The notes under the pieces were generated by a model, which made no database searches, was not told the origin of the DNA, and saw nothing but the letters and a program-made list of their open reading frames with translations. A stretch of 64,000 nucleotides of DNA from Pseudomonas gozinkensis (GTDB taxonomy: Bacteria > Pseudomonadota > Gammaproteobacteria > Pseudomonadales > Pseudomonadaceae): positions 1,452,501 through 1,516,500 of the forward strand of contig NZ_CP062253.1 of the NCBI RefSeq assembly GCF_014863585.1. The letters are read 5' to 3'. Within the stretch, counting starts at the first letter, position 1, and the number at the start of each line of letters is the position of its first letter. The position numbers were made by a program, and so were the translations under genes. This document shows positions 47,500 through 57,527 of the stretch, piece by piece.

Positions 47500-48846
47500 A
47501 TGAACCAGCCTCAGTCCGCTGTAGGTCACTGCCTCGACGTGCAGTCCTTCATCAACGCCCAACCGATCTCGCGCTATCAATGGCGCGTGGTGATCCTGTG
47601 TTTCCTGATTGTGTTCCTCGATGGTCTCGACACCGCGGCCATGGGTTTTATCGCGCCGGCCTTGTCCCAGGACTGGGGCATCGACCGCGCCAGTCTCGGT
47701 CCGGTGATGAGTGCCGCGCTGATCGGCATGGTCTTCGGTGCGTTGGGCTCCGGCCCATTGGCTGACCGTTTCGGGCGAAAAGTCGTACTGGTCGGGGCGG
47801 TATTTCTGTTCGGTGCTTTCAGCCTGGCTTCGGCCTACGCCACCAACGTCGATCAGTTGCTGGTGCTGCGTTTCCTCACTGGTCTGGGCTTGGGCGCCGG
47901 GATGCCGAACGCCACCACACTGCTGTCGGAATACACCCCTGAGCGCAAGAAGTCGTTGCTGGTGACCAGCATGTTCTGCGGCTTCAACCTCGGCATGGCC
48001 GGCGGCGGATTCATCTCGGCCAAGTTGATCCCGGCATTCGGCTGGCACAGCCTGCTGCTGATCGGCGGGATCCTGCCACTGATCCTCACCGTGGTGTTGC
48101 TGCTCTGGCTGCCCGAGTCGGCGCGTTATCTGGTGGTGCGTAATCGTGGCACCGACAAAGTGCGCAAGACCCTCGCGCCCATTGATCCAGCCACCGTCGC
48201 TCAAGCCGCGAGTTTCAGCGTGCCGGAACAGAAAACCGTAAAGGCGCGCAACGTGTTCGCGGTGATTTTCTCCGGCACCTACAGCGTCGGCACGCTGCTG
48301 TTGTGGCTGACCTATTTCATGGGCCTGGTGATCGTTTACCTGCTGACCAGCTGGCTGCCGACCCTGATGCGCGACAGCGGCGCGAGCATGGAGCAGGCGG
48401 CGTTTATCGGCGCGCTGTTCCAGTTCGGCGGGGTATTGAGTGCAGTCGGCGTAGGCTGGGCGATGGACCGGTTCAATCCGCACAAGGTCATCGGCATTTT
48501 CTACCTGCTGGCCGGGGTGTTTGCCTACGCGGTGGGGCAGAGCCTGGGCAACATCACGTTGCTGGCGACGCTGGTGCTGGTGGCGGGCATGTGCGTCAAC
48601 GGCGCGCAATCGGCGATGCCGTCGCTGGCGGCGCGGTTTTATCCGACTCAGGGCCGGGCGACCGGTGTTTCGTGGATGCTCGGCATCGGCCGCTTTGGCG
48701 CGATTCTCGGGGCGTGGATGGGCGCGACCCTGTTGGGGCTGGGCTGGAATTTCGAACAGGTGCTGACGGCGCTGGTGATTCCGGCGGGGTTGGCCACGGC
48801 TGCGGTGGTGATCAAGGGCCTGGTCAGTCATGCGGATGCGACTTGA
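47500..48846 (+). CDS. pcaK: 4-hydroxybenzoate/protocatechuate transporter PcaK
   Basis: This is a 448-residue MFS carrier of the aromatic acid:H+ symporter family, the same length as P. putida PcaK. Motifs include FLIVFLDGLDTAAMGFIAPA (the DGxDTA-type motif in helix 1), GSGPLADRFGRKVVLVGAV and RFLTGLGLGAGMPNATTLLS. It imports 4-hydroxybenzoate and protocatechuate and also mediates chemotaxis in P. putida. ATG at 47500 is chosen because GTGGA lies 9 bases upstream and the protein begins MNQPQSAV. Preceded by a PcaR operator. Confidence 0.93.
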   Translation: MNQPQSAVGHCLDVQSFINAQPISRYQWRVVILCFLIVFLDGLDTAAMGFIAPALSQDWGIDRASLGPVMSAALIGMVFGALGSGPLADRFGRKVVLVGAVFLFGAFSLASAYATNVDQLLVLRFLTGLGLGAGMPNATTLLSEYTPERKKSLLVTSMFCGFNLGMAGGGFISAKLIPAFGWHSLLLIGGILPLILTVVLLLWLPESARYLVVRNRGTDKVRKTLAPIDPATVAQAASFSVPEQKTVKARNVFAVIFSGTYSVGTLLLWLTYFMGLVIVYLLTSWLPTLMRDSGASMEQAAFIGALFQFGGVLSAVGVGWAMDRFNPHKVIGIFYLLAGVFAYAVGQSLGNITLLATLVLVAGMCVNGAQSAMPSLAARFYPTQGRATGVSWMLGIGRFGAILGAWMGATLLGLGWNFEQVLTALVIPAGLATAAVVIKGLVSHADAT

Positions 48847-48881
48847 GTTGAGTCATTTTGATCCGCGCTGAATGTTCCGGC

Positions 48882-48965
48882 GCCTTCGCGGGCAAGCCCG
48901 CTCCCACATTGGAATGCATTTCAAAATGTGGGAGCGGGCTTGCTCCGAGCGGCGTTGCGGCGAAG
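48882..48965. repeat. REP pair
   Basis: Inverted cores CGCGGGCAAGCCCGCTCCCA (48887-48906) and TGTGGGAGCGGGCTTGCTCC lie between pcaK and pcaI. Confidence 0.85.
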
Positions 48966-48999
48966 GTTGTGATGTTGATTGATAGGTTGATAACAATCT

Positions 49000-49033
49000 G
49001 TTCGATAAACGAACACTCAGTCGATTATCGGAT
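49000..49033 (+). promoter_or_regulatory. PcaR operator upstream of pcaIJF
   Basis: GTTCGATAAACGAAC (49000-49014) matches the PcaR motif, and TCGATTATCGGAT (49021-49033) is an imperfect inverse of it. It lies 101-134 bases before the pcaI start. Confidence 0.75.
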
Positions 49034-49133
49034 TGTTTGGCGAAAATCAGCGGCTTAATCTTCAGTGACTCCGGCGCAGAACCTCGCGCCTTTTTATCAC
49101 TGGCGATTCATTACAAAAACAGGAGCCCGCTCC

Positions 49134-49991
49134 ATGGCTGAGATCCTTTCGCTGCACGACGCGGTGAAGCAATTCGTCAACGACGGCGACACCGTCGCGC
49201 TCGAAGGCTTCACTCACCTGATCCCTACGGCGGCGGGTCATGAAATCATTCGTCAGGGCAAGAAAGATCTGACCCTGGTGCGGATGACGCCTGACCTGAT
49301 CTACGACCAACTGATCGGCGCCGGCTGTGCACGCAAGCTGATCTTCTCCTGGGGCGGCAACCCTGGCGTGGGTTCGCTGCACCGTCTGCGCGACGCGGTC
49401 GAGAAACAATGGCCGCACGCGCTGGAAATCGAAGAACACAGCCACGCCGACCTGGCCAACGCCTACGTCGCCGGCGCCTCCGGTCTGCCATTCGCGGTGC
49501 TGCGGGCCTACGCCGGTTCCGACCTGCCGAAGGTCAACCCGCTGATCAAATCCGTAACGTGCCCGTTCACCGGTGAAGTGCTGGCGGCGGTGCCGTCGGT
49601 GCGTCCGGACGTGACCGTGATCCACGCCCAGAAAGCCGACCGTCAGGGCAACGTGCTGCTGTGGGGCATTCTCGGCGTGCAGAAAGAAGCCGCACTGGCC
49701 GCCAAGCGTTGCATCGTTACCGTCGAAGAAATCGTCGACAACCTCAACGCGCCGATGAACGCCTGCGTGCTGCCGACCTGGGCCTTGAGCGCGGTCTGCC
49801 ACGTACCCGGTGGCGCGCATCCTTCCTACGCCCACGGTTACACCGAGCGTGACAATCGCTTCTATCAGGCGTGGGATCCGATCGCCCGCGACCGTGAGAC
49901 GTTTACCGCGTGGATCAACGAATACATCCATGGCTGCGCTGACTTCAGCGAGTTCCAGGCCAAGTTGGCCGCTGCTTCGGAGGCCAAGTAA
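49134..49991 (+). CDS. pcaI: 3-oxoadipate CoA-transferase subunit A
   Basis: This is a 285-residue alpha subunit. GFTHLIPTAAGHEIIRQGKK is the CoA-transferase A signature region, followed by SWGGNPGVGSLHRLRDAVEK. With PcaJ it transfers CoA from succinyl-CoA to beta-ketoadipate. ATG at 49134 is used because AGGAG lies 8 bases upstream. The stop overlaps the pcaJ start by 1 base. Confidence 0.95.
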   Translation: MAEILSLHDAVKQFVNDGDTVALEGFTHLIPTAAGHEIIRQGKKDLTLVRMTPDLIYDQLIGAGCARKLIFSWGGNPGVGSLHRLRDAVEKQWPHALEIEEHSHADLANAYVAGASGLPFAVLRAYAGSDLPKVNPLIKSVTCPFTGEVLAAVPSVRPDVTVIHAQKADRQGNVLLWGILGVQKEAALAAKRCIVTVEEIVDNLNAPMNACVLPTWALSAVCHVPGGAHPSYAHGYTERDNRFYQAWDPIARDRETFTAWINEYIHGCADFSEFQAKLAAASEAK

Positions 49992-50770
49992 TGACTTACA
50001 CCACCAATGAAATGATGACCGTCGCCGCGGCCCGTCGCCTGAAGAACGGCTCGGTATGCTTCGTCGGCATCGGCCTGCCGTCGAAAGCCGCCAACCTGGC
50101 GCGCCTGACCTCGTCGCCGGACGTGGTGCTGATCTACGAATCGGGCCCGATTGGCGCCAAACCCAGCGTATTGCCACTGTCCATCGGTGACGGCGAACTG
50201 GCGGAAACCGCCGACACTGTCGTGCCGACCGGTGAGATTTTTCGCTACTGGCTGCAGGGCGGACGCATCGACGTCGGTTTCCTCGGTGCAGCGCAGGTCG
50301 ACCGTTTCGGCAACATCAACACCACGGTGGTCGGCGACTATCACCAGCCGAAAGTCCGTCTGCCGGGTGCCGGTGGCGCGCCGGAGATCGCCGGTTCCGC
50401 GAAAAGCGTGCTGATCATCCTTAAACAGTCGGCGCGTTCGTTTGTCGACAAACTCGATTTCATCACCTCGGTGGGCCATGGCGAGGGCGGCGATTCGCGC
50501 AAACGTCTCGGCCTGCCGGGCGCCGGCCCGGTCGGGATCATCACCGACCTGTGCATCATGGAGCCGGAAGAGGGCACCCATGAATTCGTGGTCACCGCAC
50601 TGCATCCGGGCGTGACCCGCGAGCAAGTGGTCGCCGCCACCGGTTGGGCGATCCGTTTTGCCGACAGCGTGTCCACCACTGCCGAGCCGACCGAAGTCGA
50701 GCTGACCGCCCTGCGCGATCTCGAAGCCCGCACCGCAGCGGCCCACGGCCAGGCACCGGGAGAAGCATGA
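49991..50770 (+). CDS. pcaJ: 3-oxoadipate CoA-transferase subunit B
   Basis: This is a 259-residue beta subunit. The catalytic glutamate is in [20 protein letters not shown], and other family motifs are [20 protein letters not shown] and [20 protein letters not shown]. It starts in a 1-base overlap with pcaI (TAATG) and its stop overlaps pcaF, so pcaIJF is one translational unit. Confidence 0.95.
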   Translation: MTYTTNEMMTVAAARRLKNGSVCFVGIGLPSKAANLARLTSSPDVVLIYESGPIGAKPSVLPLSIGDGELAETADTVVPTGEIFRYWLQGGRIDVGFLGAAQVDRFGNINTTVVGDYHQPKVRLPGAGGAPEIAGSAKSVLIILKQSARSFVDKLDFITSVGHGEGGDSRKRLGLPGAGPVGIITDLCIMEPEEGTHEFVVTALHPGVTREQVVAATGWAIRFADSVSTTAEPTEVELTALRDLEARTAAAHGQAPGEA

Positions 50771-51972
50771 TGCGTGACGTTTATATCTGCGATGCGATTC
50801 GTACGCCCATCGGTCGTTTCGGTGGCGGTCTGGCGGCGGTTCGCGCCGACGATCTGGCCGCCGTGCCGATCAAGGCCCTGATGGAACGCAACCCATCGGT
50901 GGACTGGAGCGCCATCGACGAAGTGTTCCTCGGCTGCGCCAACCAGGCCGGCGAAGACAACCGCAACGTCGCGCGCATGGCGCTGTTGCTGGCCGGTCTG
51001 CCGGACAGCGTTCCGGGCGTCACCCTCAATCGCCTCTGCGCGTCGGGCATGGACGCCATTGGTACAGCGTTCCGCGCCATTGCCAGTGGCGAAATGGAGC
51101 TGGCGATTGCCGGCGGCGTCGAGTCGATGTCCCGCGCACCGTTCGTAATGGGCAAGGCTGATGCGGCGTTTTCGCGCAACATGAAGCTGGAGGACACCAC
51201 CATCGGCTGGCGTTTCATCAACCCGTTGATGAAAGCGCAGTACGGCGTCGACGCGATGCCGCAGACCGCCGACAACGTCGCCGACGATTACGAAATTTCC
51301 CGCGAGGATCAGGACGCTTTCGCCCTGCGCAGTCAGCAACGTACTGCCGCCGCCCAGGCTGCCGGCTACTTCGCCGAGGAAATCGTCGAAGTGCGGATCG
51401 CCCACAAGAAGGGCGAAACCGTGGTCAGCCAGGACGAACACCCTCGCGCCGACACCACGATTGAAGCCCTGACCAAATTGAAGCCAGTCAACGGCCCGGA
51501 CAAGACCGTCACCGCCGGCAACGCTTCGGGCGTCAACGACGGTGCCGCCGCGCTGATTCTGGCTTCGGCCGAAGCAGTGAAAAAACACGGCCTGACTGCC
51601 CGCGCCAAAGTGCTGGGCATGGCCAGCGCCGGGGTCGCGCCACGGGTGATGGGCATCGGCCCGGTGCCGGCGGTGCGCAAACTCACCGAACGCCTTGGTG
51701 TGGCGGTCAGCGATTTCGATGTGATCGAACTCAACGAAGCGTTTGCCAGCCAGGGTCTGGCGGTATTGCGCGAGCTGGGTCTGGCGGACGACGCCGCCCA
51801 GGTCAACCCGAACGGCGGCGCGATTGCCTTGGGCCACCCGCTGGGCATGAGCGGCGCGCGTCTGGTACTGACCGCGCTGCATCAGCTGGAAAAGACCGGT
51901 GGCAAGAAAGGTCTGGCGACCATGTGCGTCGGCGTCGGCCAGGGTCTGGCCCTGGCCATCGAACGCGTCTGA
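50770..51972 (+). CDS. pcaF: Beta-ketoadipyl-CoA thiolase
   Basis: This is a 400-residue thiolase that splits beta-ketoadipyl-CoA into succinyl-CoA and acetyl-CoA. The nucleophilic Cys is in [13 protein letters not shown], and the catalytic His is in [20 protein letters not shown]. The second Cys is in [16 protein letters not shown] at the C-terminus. Two adjacent ATGs occur (50767 and 50770); the second gives [15 protein letters not shown], 7 bases after GGGAG, and the usual 400 residues. It overlaps the pcaJ stop. Confidence 0.95.
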   Translation: MRDVYICDAIRTPIGRFGGGLAAVRADDLAAVPIKALMERNPSVDWSAIDEVFLGCANQAGEDNRNVARMALLLAGLPDSVPGVTLNRLCASGMDAIGTAFRAIASGEMELAIAGGVESMSRAPFVMGKADAAFSRNMKLEDTTIGWRFINPLMKAQYGVDAMPQTADNVADDYEISREDQDAFALRSQQRTAAAQAAGYFAEEIVEVRIAHKKGETVVSQDEHPRADTTIEALTKLKPVNGPDKTVTAGNASGVNDGAAALILASAEAVKKHGLTARAKVLGMASAGVAPRVMGIGPVPAVRKLTERLGVAVSDFDVIELNEAFASQGLAVLRELGLADDAAQVNPNGGAIALGHPLGMSGARLVLTALHQLEKTGGKKGLATMCVGVGQGLALAIERV

Positions 51973-52008
51973 CGCAAGCCGTGACGAACAAGAACAGAGG
52001 AAAGCGAA

Positions 52009-52713
52009 ATGACTGACAAGCCTGGTTACCGCCGCCCGCAGGAAGGCACCCAGCCGCCGTACCTGCACCCGAATTATCAATCCACCAATCTGCGCTCGCC
52101 GTCCAAGCCGTTGGTGTTTTTGCCGCACTCGCTGTCGGAAATCACCGGCCCGACCATCGGTGCCGAGCGTGTGGCCGACACCGATAACGATCTGACCGCC
52201 CAGCATCAGGGCGAGCCCCTCGGCGAGCGGATCATCATTCACGGGCGCGTGCTCGACGAAGACGGTCTGCCGGTGCCGGGGATTCTGGTGGAGATCTGGC
52301 AGGCCAACGCCGCCGGTCGCTACAACCACGCTCGCGATCTGCACGACGCACCGCTGGACCCGAACTTCACCGGCACCGGCCGCACCGTGACCGACGCCGA
52401 CGGCTGGTATCAGTTCCAGACCATCAAGCCCGGCGCCTATCCGTGGGGCAACCACCACAACGCCTGGCGCCCGGCCCACGTGCATTTCTCGCTGTTCGGG
52501 CCGAGCATCCTGACGCGTCTGGTCACGCAGATGTATTTCCCGGGCGACCCGTTGCTGCCGTATGACCCGATCTACAACTGCGTGCCGGACACCTCGGCCA
52601 AGGAACGCCTGATCGCCGCTTTCGATCTGGAAAAAACCATTCCGTCCTACGCCCTCGCTTATCGCTGGGACATCGTGCTGCGCGGCCGCGAAGCCACGCC
52701 GATGGAGAAATGA
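52009..52713 (+). CDS. pcaH: Protocatechuate 3,4-dioxygenase beta subunit
   Basis: This is a 234-residue intradiol dioxygenase subunit that carries the iron site. Likely ligands are Tyr in AGRYNHARD, Tyr in GAYPWGNHHN and the two His in WRPAHVHFSLFG. The family loop GRVLDEDGLPVPGILVEIWQ is intact. It opens the protocatechuate ring to 3-carboxy-cis,cis-muconate. It follows pcaF by 36 bases, with AGAGGAAAG before the ATG. Confidence 0.95.
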   Translation: MTDKPGYRRPQEGTQPPYLHPNYQSTNLRSPSKPLVFLPHSLSEITGPTIGAERVADTDNDLTAQHQGEPLGERIIIHGRVLDEDGLPVPGILVEIWQANAAGRYNHARDLHDAPLDPNFTGTGRTVTDADGWYQFQTIKPGAYPWGNHHNAWRPAHVHFSLFGPSILTRLVTQMYFPGDPLLPYDPIYNCVPDTSAKERLIAAFDLEKTIPSYALAYRWDIVLRGREATPMEK

Positions 52714-52714
52714 G

Positions 52715-53281
52715 ATGACCCTGACTGCGACCACGTCCCACACCGTCGGGCCGTATTACCACATCGGCCTGACCTGGCTGAACCGTGAAAACCTCGCCAA
52801 CGAACTGACCCTCGGTCAGCGCGTGGCGATCAGCGGGCAAGTGGTGGACGGCAACGGCGATGTCGTCAACGACGCCATGCTCGAAGTCTGGCAGGCCAAC
52901 GGCGCCGGCAAATACGATCACCCGGAAGACGAGCAGGCCAAGCCGCTCGATCCGAATTTCGAAGGTTTCGGCCGGGTGCCGGTGGACGCCGAAGGGCGCT
53001 TCCGTTTCACCACCATCAAGCCGGGCACGGTCGAAGGCCTGAAGGGCTCGACCCAGGCGCCGCACCTGGTGGTGCTGGTGTTCGCGCGCGGTCTGGTGAA
53101 GCACCTGCTGACGCGGATCTACTTCGAGGGCGATCCGGCGAACGTCAATGATCCGCTGCTCGAATGCGTACCGGCCGAGCGCCGCACCACGTTGCTGGCG
53201 AAGCCGGATGCAGCGGGTGTCTATCAGTGGAATGTGATTCTGCAGGGCACTGACGCCGAGACCGTGTTCTTCGATTACTAG
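52715..53281 (+). CDS. pcaG: Protocatechuate 3,4-dioxygenase alpha subunit
   Basis: This is a 188-residue structural subunit homologous to PcaH but without the full iron ligand set (the C-terminal HVHF site is replaced by APHLVVLVFARGL). SHTVGPYYHIGLTWL and MLEVWQANGAGKYDHPED are typical of alpha subunits. One base separates it from the pcaH stop. It is the last gene of pcaIJFHG and is followed by a REP pair. Confidence 0.95.
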   Translation: MTLTATTSHTVGPYYHIGLTWLNRENLANELTLGQRVAISGQVVDGNGDVVNDAMLEVWQANGAGKYDHPEDEQAKPLDPNFEGFGRVPVDAEGRFRFTTIKPGTVEGLKGSTQAPHLVVLVFARGLVKHLLTRIYFEGDPANVNDPLLECVPAERRTTLLAKPDAAGVYQWNVILQGTDAETVFFDY

Positions 53282-53294
53282 AACACCACTTAAC

Positions 53295-53386
53295 TCTGTG
53301 GGAGCGAGCTTGCTCGCGATGGCGGTAGATCAGTGACGTTTGTGCTGAATGACACACCGCATCGCGGGCAAGCCCGCTCCCACAGG
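53295..53386. repeat. REP pair
   Basis: Cores CTGTGGGAGCGAGCTTGCTC (53296-53315) and inverted GCGGGCAAGCCCGCTCCCAC (53364-53383) lie between pcaG and pcaT. Confidence 0.85.
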
Positions 53387-53469
53387 GATTTGCAGCGCTT
53401 GAGTATCTGTGGAACGGGACTGTTGCGAAGTGTGTCTAGACTCTCACTGTCCCTATCGAGTGAAAAACA

Positions 53470-54765
53470 ATGACAACCACCACCTCCCATTACACCGGTG
53501 AAGAGCGCAGCAAGCGCATCTTCGCCATTGTCGGCGCGTCGTCCGGCAACCTGGTCGAATGGTTCGACTTCTACGTCTACGCCTTCTGCGCGATCTATTT
53601 CGCCCCGGCGTTCTTCCCCTCCGACAACCCCACGGTGCAGCTGGTCAACACGGCAGGCGTGTTCGCCGCCGGGTTCCTGATGCGACCGATCGGCGGCTGG
53701 ATTTTCGGCCGGGTCGCGGACAAGCACGGGCGCAAGAACTCGATGCTGATCTCGATTCTGATGATGTGCTTCGGTTCGTTGCTGATCGCCTGCCTGCCGA
53801 CTTACAAGGACATTGGCGTCTGGGCGCCGTTGCTGCTGCTGTTCGCGCGACTGCTGCAAGGCCTGTCGGTGGGCGGTGAGTACGGCACCACCGCCACCTA
53901 CATGAGCGAAGTCGCGCTCAAGGGGCAGCGCGGGTTTTTCGCCTCGTTCCAGTATGTGACCTTGATCGGCGGGCAACTGCTGGCGGTGTTGCTGGTGGTG
54001 ATCCTGCAACAATTTCTCTCCGAAGAAGAGTTGCGCGCCTACGGCTGGCGGATTCCGTTCGTGGTCGGTGCGGCCGCCGCGTTGATTTCGCTGTTCCTGC
54101 GCCGTTCGCTGAAAGAAACCACCAGCAAGGAAATGCGCGAGAACAAGGACGCCGGCAGCATCCGCGCACTGTTCCGCGACCACAAGGCTGCGTTCATCAC
54201 CGTGCTCGGCTACACCGCCGGCGGCTCGCTGATTTTCTACACCTTCACCACGTATATGCAGAAGTACCTGGTGAACACCGCCGGCATGCACGCCAAGACC
54301 GCCAGCTACATCATGACCGGCGCGCTGTTCCTGTACATGTGCATGCAGCCGCTGTTCGGCATGCTCGCCGACAAGATCGGCCGGCGTAACTCGATGCTCT
54401 GGTTCGGTGGCCTCGGCACACTGTTCACGGTGCCGATCCTGCTCAGCCTGAAAAGTGTCGGCAGCCCGTTCCTGGCCTTTGTGCTGATCACCCTGGCACT
54501 GGCGATCGTCAGCTTCTACACCTCGATCAGCGGTCTGGTGAAAGCCGAGATGTTCCCGCCGGAAGTCCGCGCCCTCGGCGTCGGTCTGGCGTATGCAGTG
54601 GCCAACGCGATCTTCGGCGGTTCGGCAGAATACGTCGCCCTGAGCCTGAAGGCCGGTGGCATGGAAAACGCGTTCTACTGGTATGTCACGATCATGATGG
54701 CCGTGGCGTTCCTGTTCAGCCTGCGCCTGCCCAAAGAAGCGAAGTATTTGCACCACGACCTTTAA
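53470..54765 (+). CDS. pcaT: Beta-ketoadipate/dicarboxylate MFS transporter PcaT
   Basis: This is a 431-residue carrier of the metabolite:H+ symporter family ([59 protein letters not shown]). Its place between pcaHG and pcaBDC and the family support PcaT, the beta-ketoadipate importer of P. putida. No PcaR motif was found in the 188 bases upstream, so read-through from pcaG or a separate promoter must drive it. Confidence 0.88.
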   Translation: MTTTTSHYTGEERSKRIFAIVGASSGNLVEWFDFYVYAFCAIYFAPAFFPSDNPTVQLVNTAGVFAAGFLMRPIGGWIFGRVADKHGRKNSMLISILMMCFGSLLIACLPTYKDIGVWAPLLLLFARLLQGLSVGGEYGTTATYMSEVALKGQRGFFASFQYVTLIGGQLLAVLLVVILQQFLSEEELRAYGWRIPFVVGAAAALISLFLRRSLKETTSKEMRENKDAGSIRALFRDHKAAFITVLGYTAGGSLIFYTFTTYMQKYLVNTAGMHAKTASYIMTGALFLYMCMQPLFGMLADKIGRRNSMLWFGGLGTLFTVPILLSLKSVGSPFLAFVLITLALAIVSFYTSISGLVKAEMFPPEVRALGVGLAYAVANAIFGGSAEYVALSLKAGGMENAFYWYVTIMMAVAFLFSLRLPKEAKYLHHDL

Positions 54766-54811
54766 AACGATGCGCGCGGGCCACAACGGCCCGCGCCGGC
54801 AAGGACTGTTT

Positions 54812-56176
54812 ATGACTCAGCGACCGGGCAATCAATTGTTCGATGCCTACTTTACTGCCCGCGATATGCGCGACGTGTTCTGCGATCAGGGCCGGGTGCA
54901 GGCGATGCTCGACTTCGAAGCGGCGCTGGCCCGGGCCGAAGCGCGGGTCGGATTGATTCCGGGGGGCGCTGTCGCGTCGATCGAAAACGCCTGCCGCGCC
55001 GGGCTGTTTGATTTCGCAGCGTTGGGCGAGGCGATTGCCACGGCTGGCAACTCGGCGATCCCGCTGGTGAAAGCATTGGGCAAACAGATTGCTGCGACCG
55101 ATGCTGAAGCCGAGCGCTACGTGCATCTGGGCGCCACCAGCCAGGACGTGATGGATTCCGGGCTGGTGCTGCAATTGCGTCAGGCGCTGGCGTTGATTGA
55201 AGGGGAGCTGGTGCAATTGGCTGACGCCCTCGCCATTCAGGCGCAGCGCCACGCCGCGACGCCGCTGGCCGGGCGCACCTGGCTGCAACATGCGACGCCG
55301 GTGACGCTCGGCATGAAGATCGCCGGTTGGCTTGGCGCGATCACTCGCAGCCGGCAGCGTCTGTGCGAACTCAAACCGCGACTGCTGGTGCTGCAATTCG
55401 GCGGCGCCTCGGGCACCCTCGCGGCGCTCGGCGAACAAGCGATGCCGATTGCCCGAGCACTGGCTGAAGAACTGCAACTGACTCTGCCGGAACAACCGTG
55501 GCACACCCAGCGCGATCGCATCGTCGAGTTTGGCGCCGTGCTCGGGCTGATCGCCGGCAGCCTCGGCAAACTCGGCCGCGACATCAGCCTGTTGATGCAG
55601 ACCGAAGCGGCAGAAGTGTTCGAACCCTCGGCGCCGGGCAAGGGCGGTTCCTCGACCATGCCGCACAAGCGCAATCCAGTGGGTGCGGCGGTGTTGATCG
55701 GCGCGGCGACCCGCGTGCCAGGGCTGCTCTCGACGCTGTTCAGCGCCATGCCCCAGGAGCACGAACGCAGCCTCGGTCTGTGGCACGCCGAATGGGAAAC
55801 CCTGCCGGAGATCTGCTGCCTGGTGTCCGGCGCACTGCAACAGGCGCGGCTGCTGGCCGACGGTCTGGAGGTCGATGTCGCGCGCATGGCCCGCAACCTG
55901 GAATTGACCCAAGGTCTGGTGCTGGCCGAAGCGGTGAGCATCGTCCTCGCGCAACGGGTCGGCCGCGACACCGCGCATCATCTGCTCGAACAATGCTGCA
56001 AACGAGCGGTGGCCGAACAGCGCCACCTGCGGGCGGTACTCGGTGACGAACCGCAGGTGACCGCCGAACTGAGCGCAACCGAACTGGATCATCTGCTCGA
56101 TCCCGCCCATTACCTCGGTCAGGCGCAGGTCTGGGTCGAGCGGGCAGTGGCCGAACACAACGCATTGTCTGACTGA
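54812..56176 (+). CDS. pcaB: 3-carboxy-cis,cis-muconate cycloisomerase
   Basis: This is a 454-residue member of the fumarase/aspartase superfamily. The catalytic-loop signature GGSSTMPHKRNPVGAAVLIG is intact, as are HLGATSQDVMDSGLVLQLRQ and GRTWLQHATPVTLGMKIAGW. It makes gamma-carboxymuconolactone from the PcaHG product. ATG at 54812 begins MTQRPGNQLFDAYFTARDMR, 7 bases after AAGGA. It starts 46 bases after pcaT and ends 12 bases before pcaD. Confidence 0.95.
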   Translation: MTQRPGNQLFDAYFTARDMRDVFCDQGRVQAMLDFEAALARAEARVGLIPGGAVASIENACRAGLFDFAALGEAIATAGNSAIPLVKALGKQIAATDAEAERYVHLGATSQDVMDSGLVLQLRQALALIEGELVQLADALAIQAQRHAATPLAGRTWLQHATPVTLGMKIAGWLGAITRSRQRLCELKPRLLVLQFGGASGTLAALGEQAMPIARALAEELQLTLPEQPWHTQRDRIVEFGAVLGLIAGSLGKLGRDISLLMQTEAAEVFEPSAPGKGGSSTMPHKRNPVGAAVLIGAATRVPGLLSTLFSAMPQEHERSLGLWHAEWETLPEICCLVSGALQQARLLADGLEVDVARMARNLELTQGLVLAEAVSIVLAQRVGRDTAHHLLEQCCKRAVAEQRHLRAVLGDEPQVTAELSATELDHLLDPAHYLGQAQVWVERAVAEHNALSD

Positions 56177-56188
56177 AAGGAGAGGGCT

Positions 56189-56980
56189 GTGGCTTTCGTT
56201 CAACTCGCCGATGGCGAACTGCATTACACATTGGAAGGCCCGGTCGATGCGCCGGTGCTGGTGCTTTCGAACTCGCTGGGCACCGACCTGCACATGTGGG
56301 ACGTGCAGATGCCGGCCTTCACCGAACATTTTCGCGTGCTGCGTTTTGATACGCGCGGGCACGGCCAGTCGCTGGTGACGCCGGGCCCTTACAGTATCGA
56401 GCAACTGGGCCGCGATGTGTTGGCGCTGCTGGATGCGCTGCACATCGAGCGCGCACATTTCTGCGGTCTGTCGATGGGCGGGCTGATCGGCCAGTGGCTG
56501 GGGATCAATGCCGGCGAACGGCTGAACAAACTGATCGTCTGCAATACGGCGGCAAAAATCGGCGATCCGTCGGTGTGGAATCCGCGCATCGAAACCGTGC
56601 TGCGCGACGGCCCGGCGGCGATGGTCGCGTTGCGGGATGCGTCGATTGCCCGTTGGTTTACCCCGGACTTTTCTGCCGCCAATCCGGCAGCGGCCAAGCA
56701 GATCACCGACATGCTGGCCGCGACCAATCCTGAAGGTTACGCCGCCAACTGCGCGGCGGTGCGTGATGCGGATTTCCGTGAGCAGTTGTCGTCGATCAAG
56801 GCGCCGCTGCTGGTGATCGCCGGTACCGAAGATGCGGTGACGCCACCGTCCGGCGGGCATTTCATTCAGGAGCATGTGCGCGGCGCCGAGTACGCCGAGT
56901 TCTATGCCGCACATCTTTCCAACGTTCAGGCCGGCGACGCGTTCAGCGACCGTGTGCTGACCTTTCTGCTGGCCGATTGA
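56189..56980 (+). CDS. pcaD: 3-oxoadipate enol-lactonase
   Basis: This is a 263-residue alpha/beta hydrolase. The nucleophile elbow is HFCGLSMGGLIGQWLG, the oxyanion region LSNSLGTDLHMWDVQMP, and the catalytic Asp is probably in GTEDAVTPP, with a His near the C-terminus. It hydrolyses beta-ketoadipate enol-lactone to beta-ketoadipate. Translation starts at GTG after AAAGGAGAGGG. It sits between pcaB and pcaC with short gaps, as in other pseudomonads where pcaD and pcaC are not fused. Confidence 0.93.
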   Translation: MAFVQLADGELHYTLEGPVDAPVLVLSNSLGTDLHMWDVQMPAFTEHFRVLRFDTRGHGQSLVTPGPYSIEQLGRDVLALLDALHIERAHFCGLSMGGLIGQWLGINAGERLNKLIVCNTAAKIGDPSVWNPRIETVLRDGPAAMVALRDASIARWFTPDFSAANPAAAKQITDMLAATNPEGYAANCAAVRDADFREQLSSIKAPLLVIAGTEDAVTPPSGGHFIQEHVRGAEYAEFYAAHLSNVQAGDAFSDRVLTFLLAD

Positions 56981-56990
56981 GGGGATTTCC

Positions 56991-57383
56991 GTGGACGAGA
57001 AACAACGTTACGACGACGGCATGCAAGTGCGCCGCGCGGTGCTCGGCGACGCTCACGTCGATCGCAGCCTGACCACGCTGACCGAGTTCAACTCGGAATT
57101 CCAGGAGATGATCACCCGTCACGCCTGGGGTGACATCTGGACCCGTCCGGGCCTGCCGCGCCACACCCGCAGCCTGATCACCATCGCCATGCTGATCGGC
57201 ATGAACCGCGAGGGTGAACTCAAGTTGCACCTGCGCGCAGCGGCCAACAATGGCGTGAGCCGCGGCGAGATCAAGGAAGTGATCATGCAGAGCGCGATCT
57301 ACTGCGGGATTCCGGCGGCGAATGCGACCTTTCACTTGGCCGAATCAGTCTGGGATGAGCTGGGTACCGAATCCCGAGAGTGA
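56991..57383 (+). CDS. pcaC: 4-carboxymuconolactone decarboxylase
   Basis: This is a 130-residue AhpD-like protein that decarboxylates gamma-carboxymuconolactone. FQEMITRHAWGDIWTRPGLP and SLITIAMLIGMNREGELKLH are characteristic. It begins with GTG, 6 bases after GAGGGGA. It completes the pcaTBDC group. Confidence 0.95.
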   Translation: MDEKQRYDDGMQVRRAVLGDAHVDRSLTTLTEFNSEFQEMITRHAWGDIWTRPGLPRHTRSLITIAMLIGMNREGELKLHLRAAANNGVSRGEIKEVIMQSAIYCGIPAANATFHLAESVWDELGTESRE

Positions 57384-57400
57384 CGGCGGCTGATCCGGCC

Positions 57401-57511
57401 TCATCGCTGGCAAGCCAGCTCCCACAGGGGCTTCGGTGGACACGAATTTTGTGAACGACAGAAAACCTGTGGGAGCTGCCGTGCGACGATTCGACTTGCC
57501 AGCGATGGCGG
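57401..57511. repeat. REP pair, second unit with an insertion
   Basis: The first unit is CATCGCTGGCAAGCCAGCTC (57402-57421). The second, inverted unit (57468-57511) is interrupted: TGGGAGCT is followed by about 15 extra bases before TTGCCAGCGATGGCGG. Confidence 0.75.
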
Positions 57512-57527
57512 CAGTTGCATTGATACA

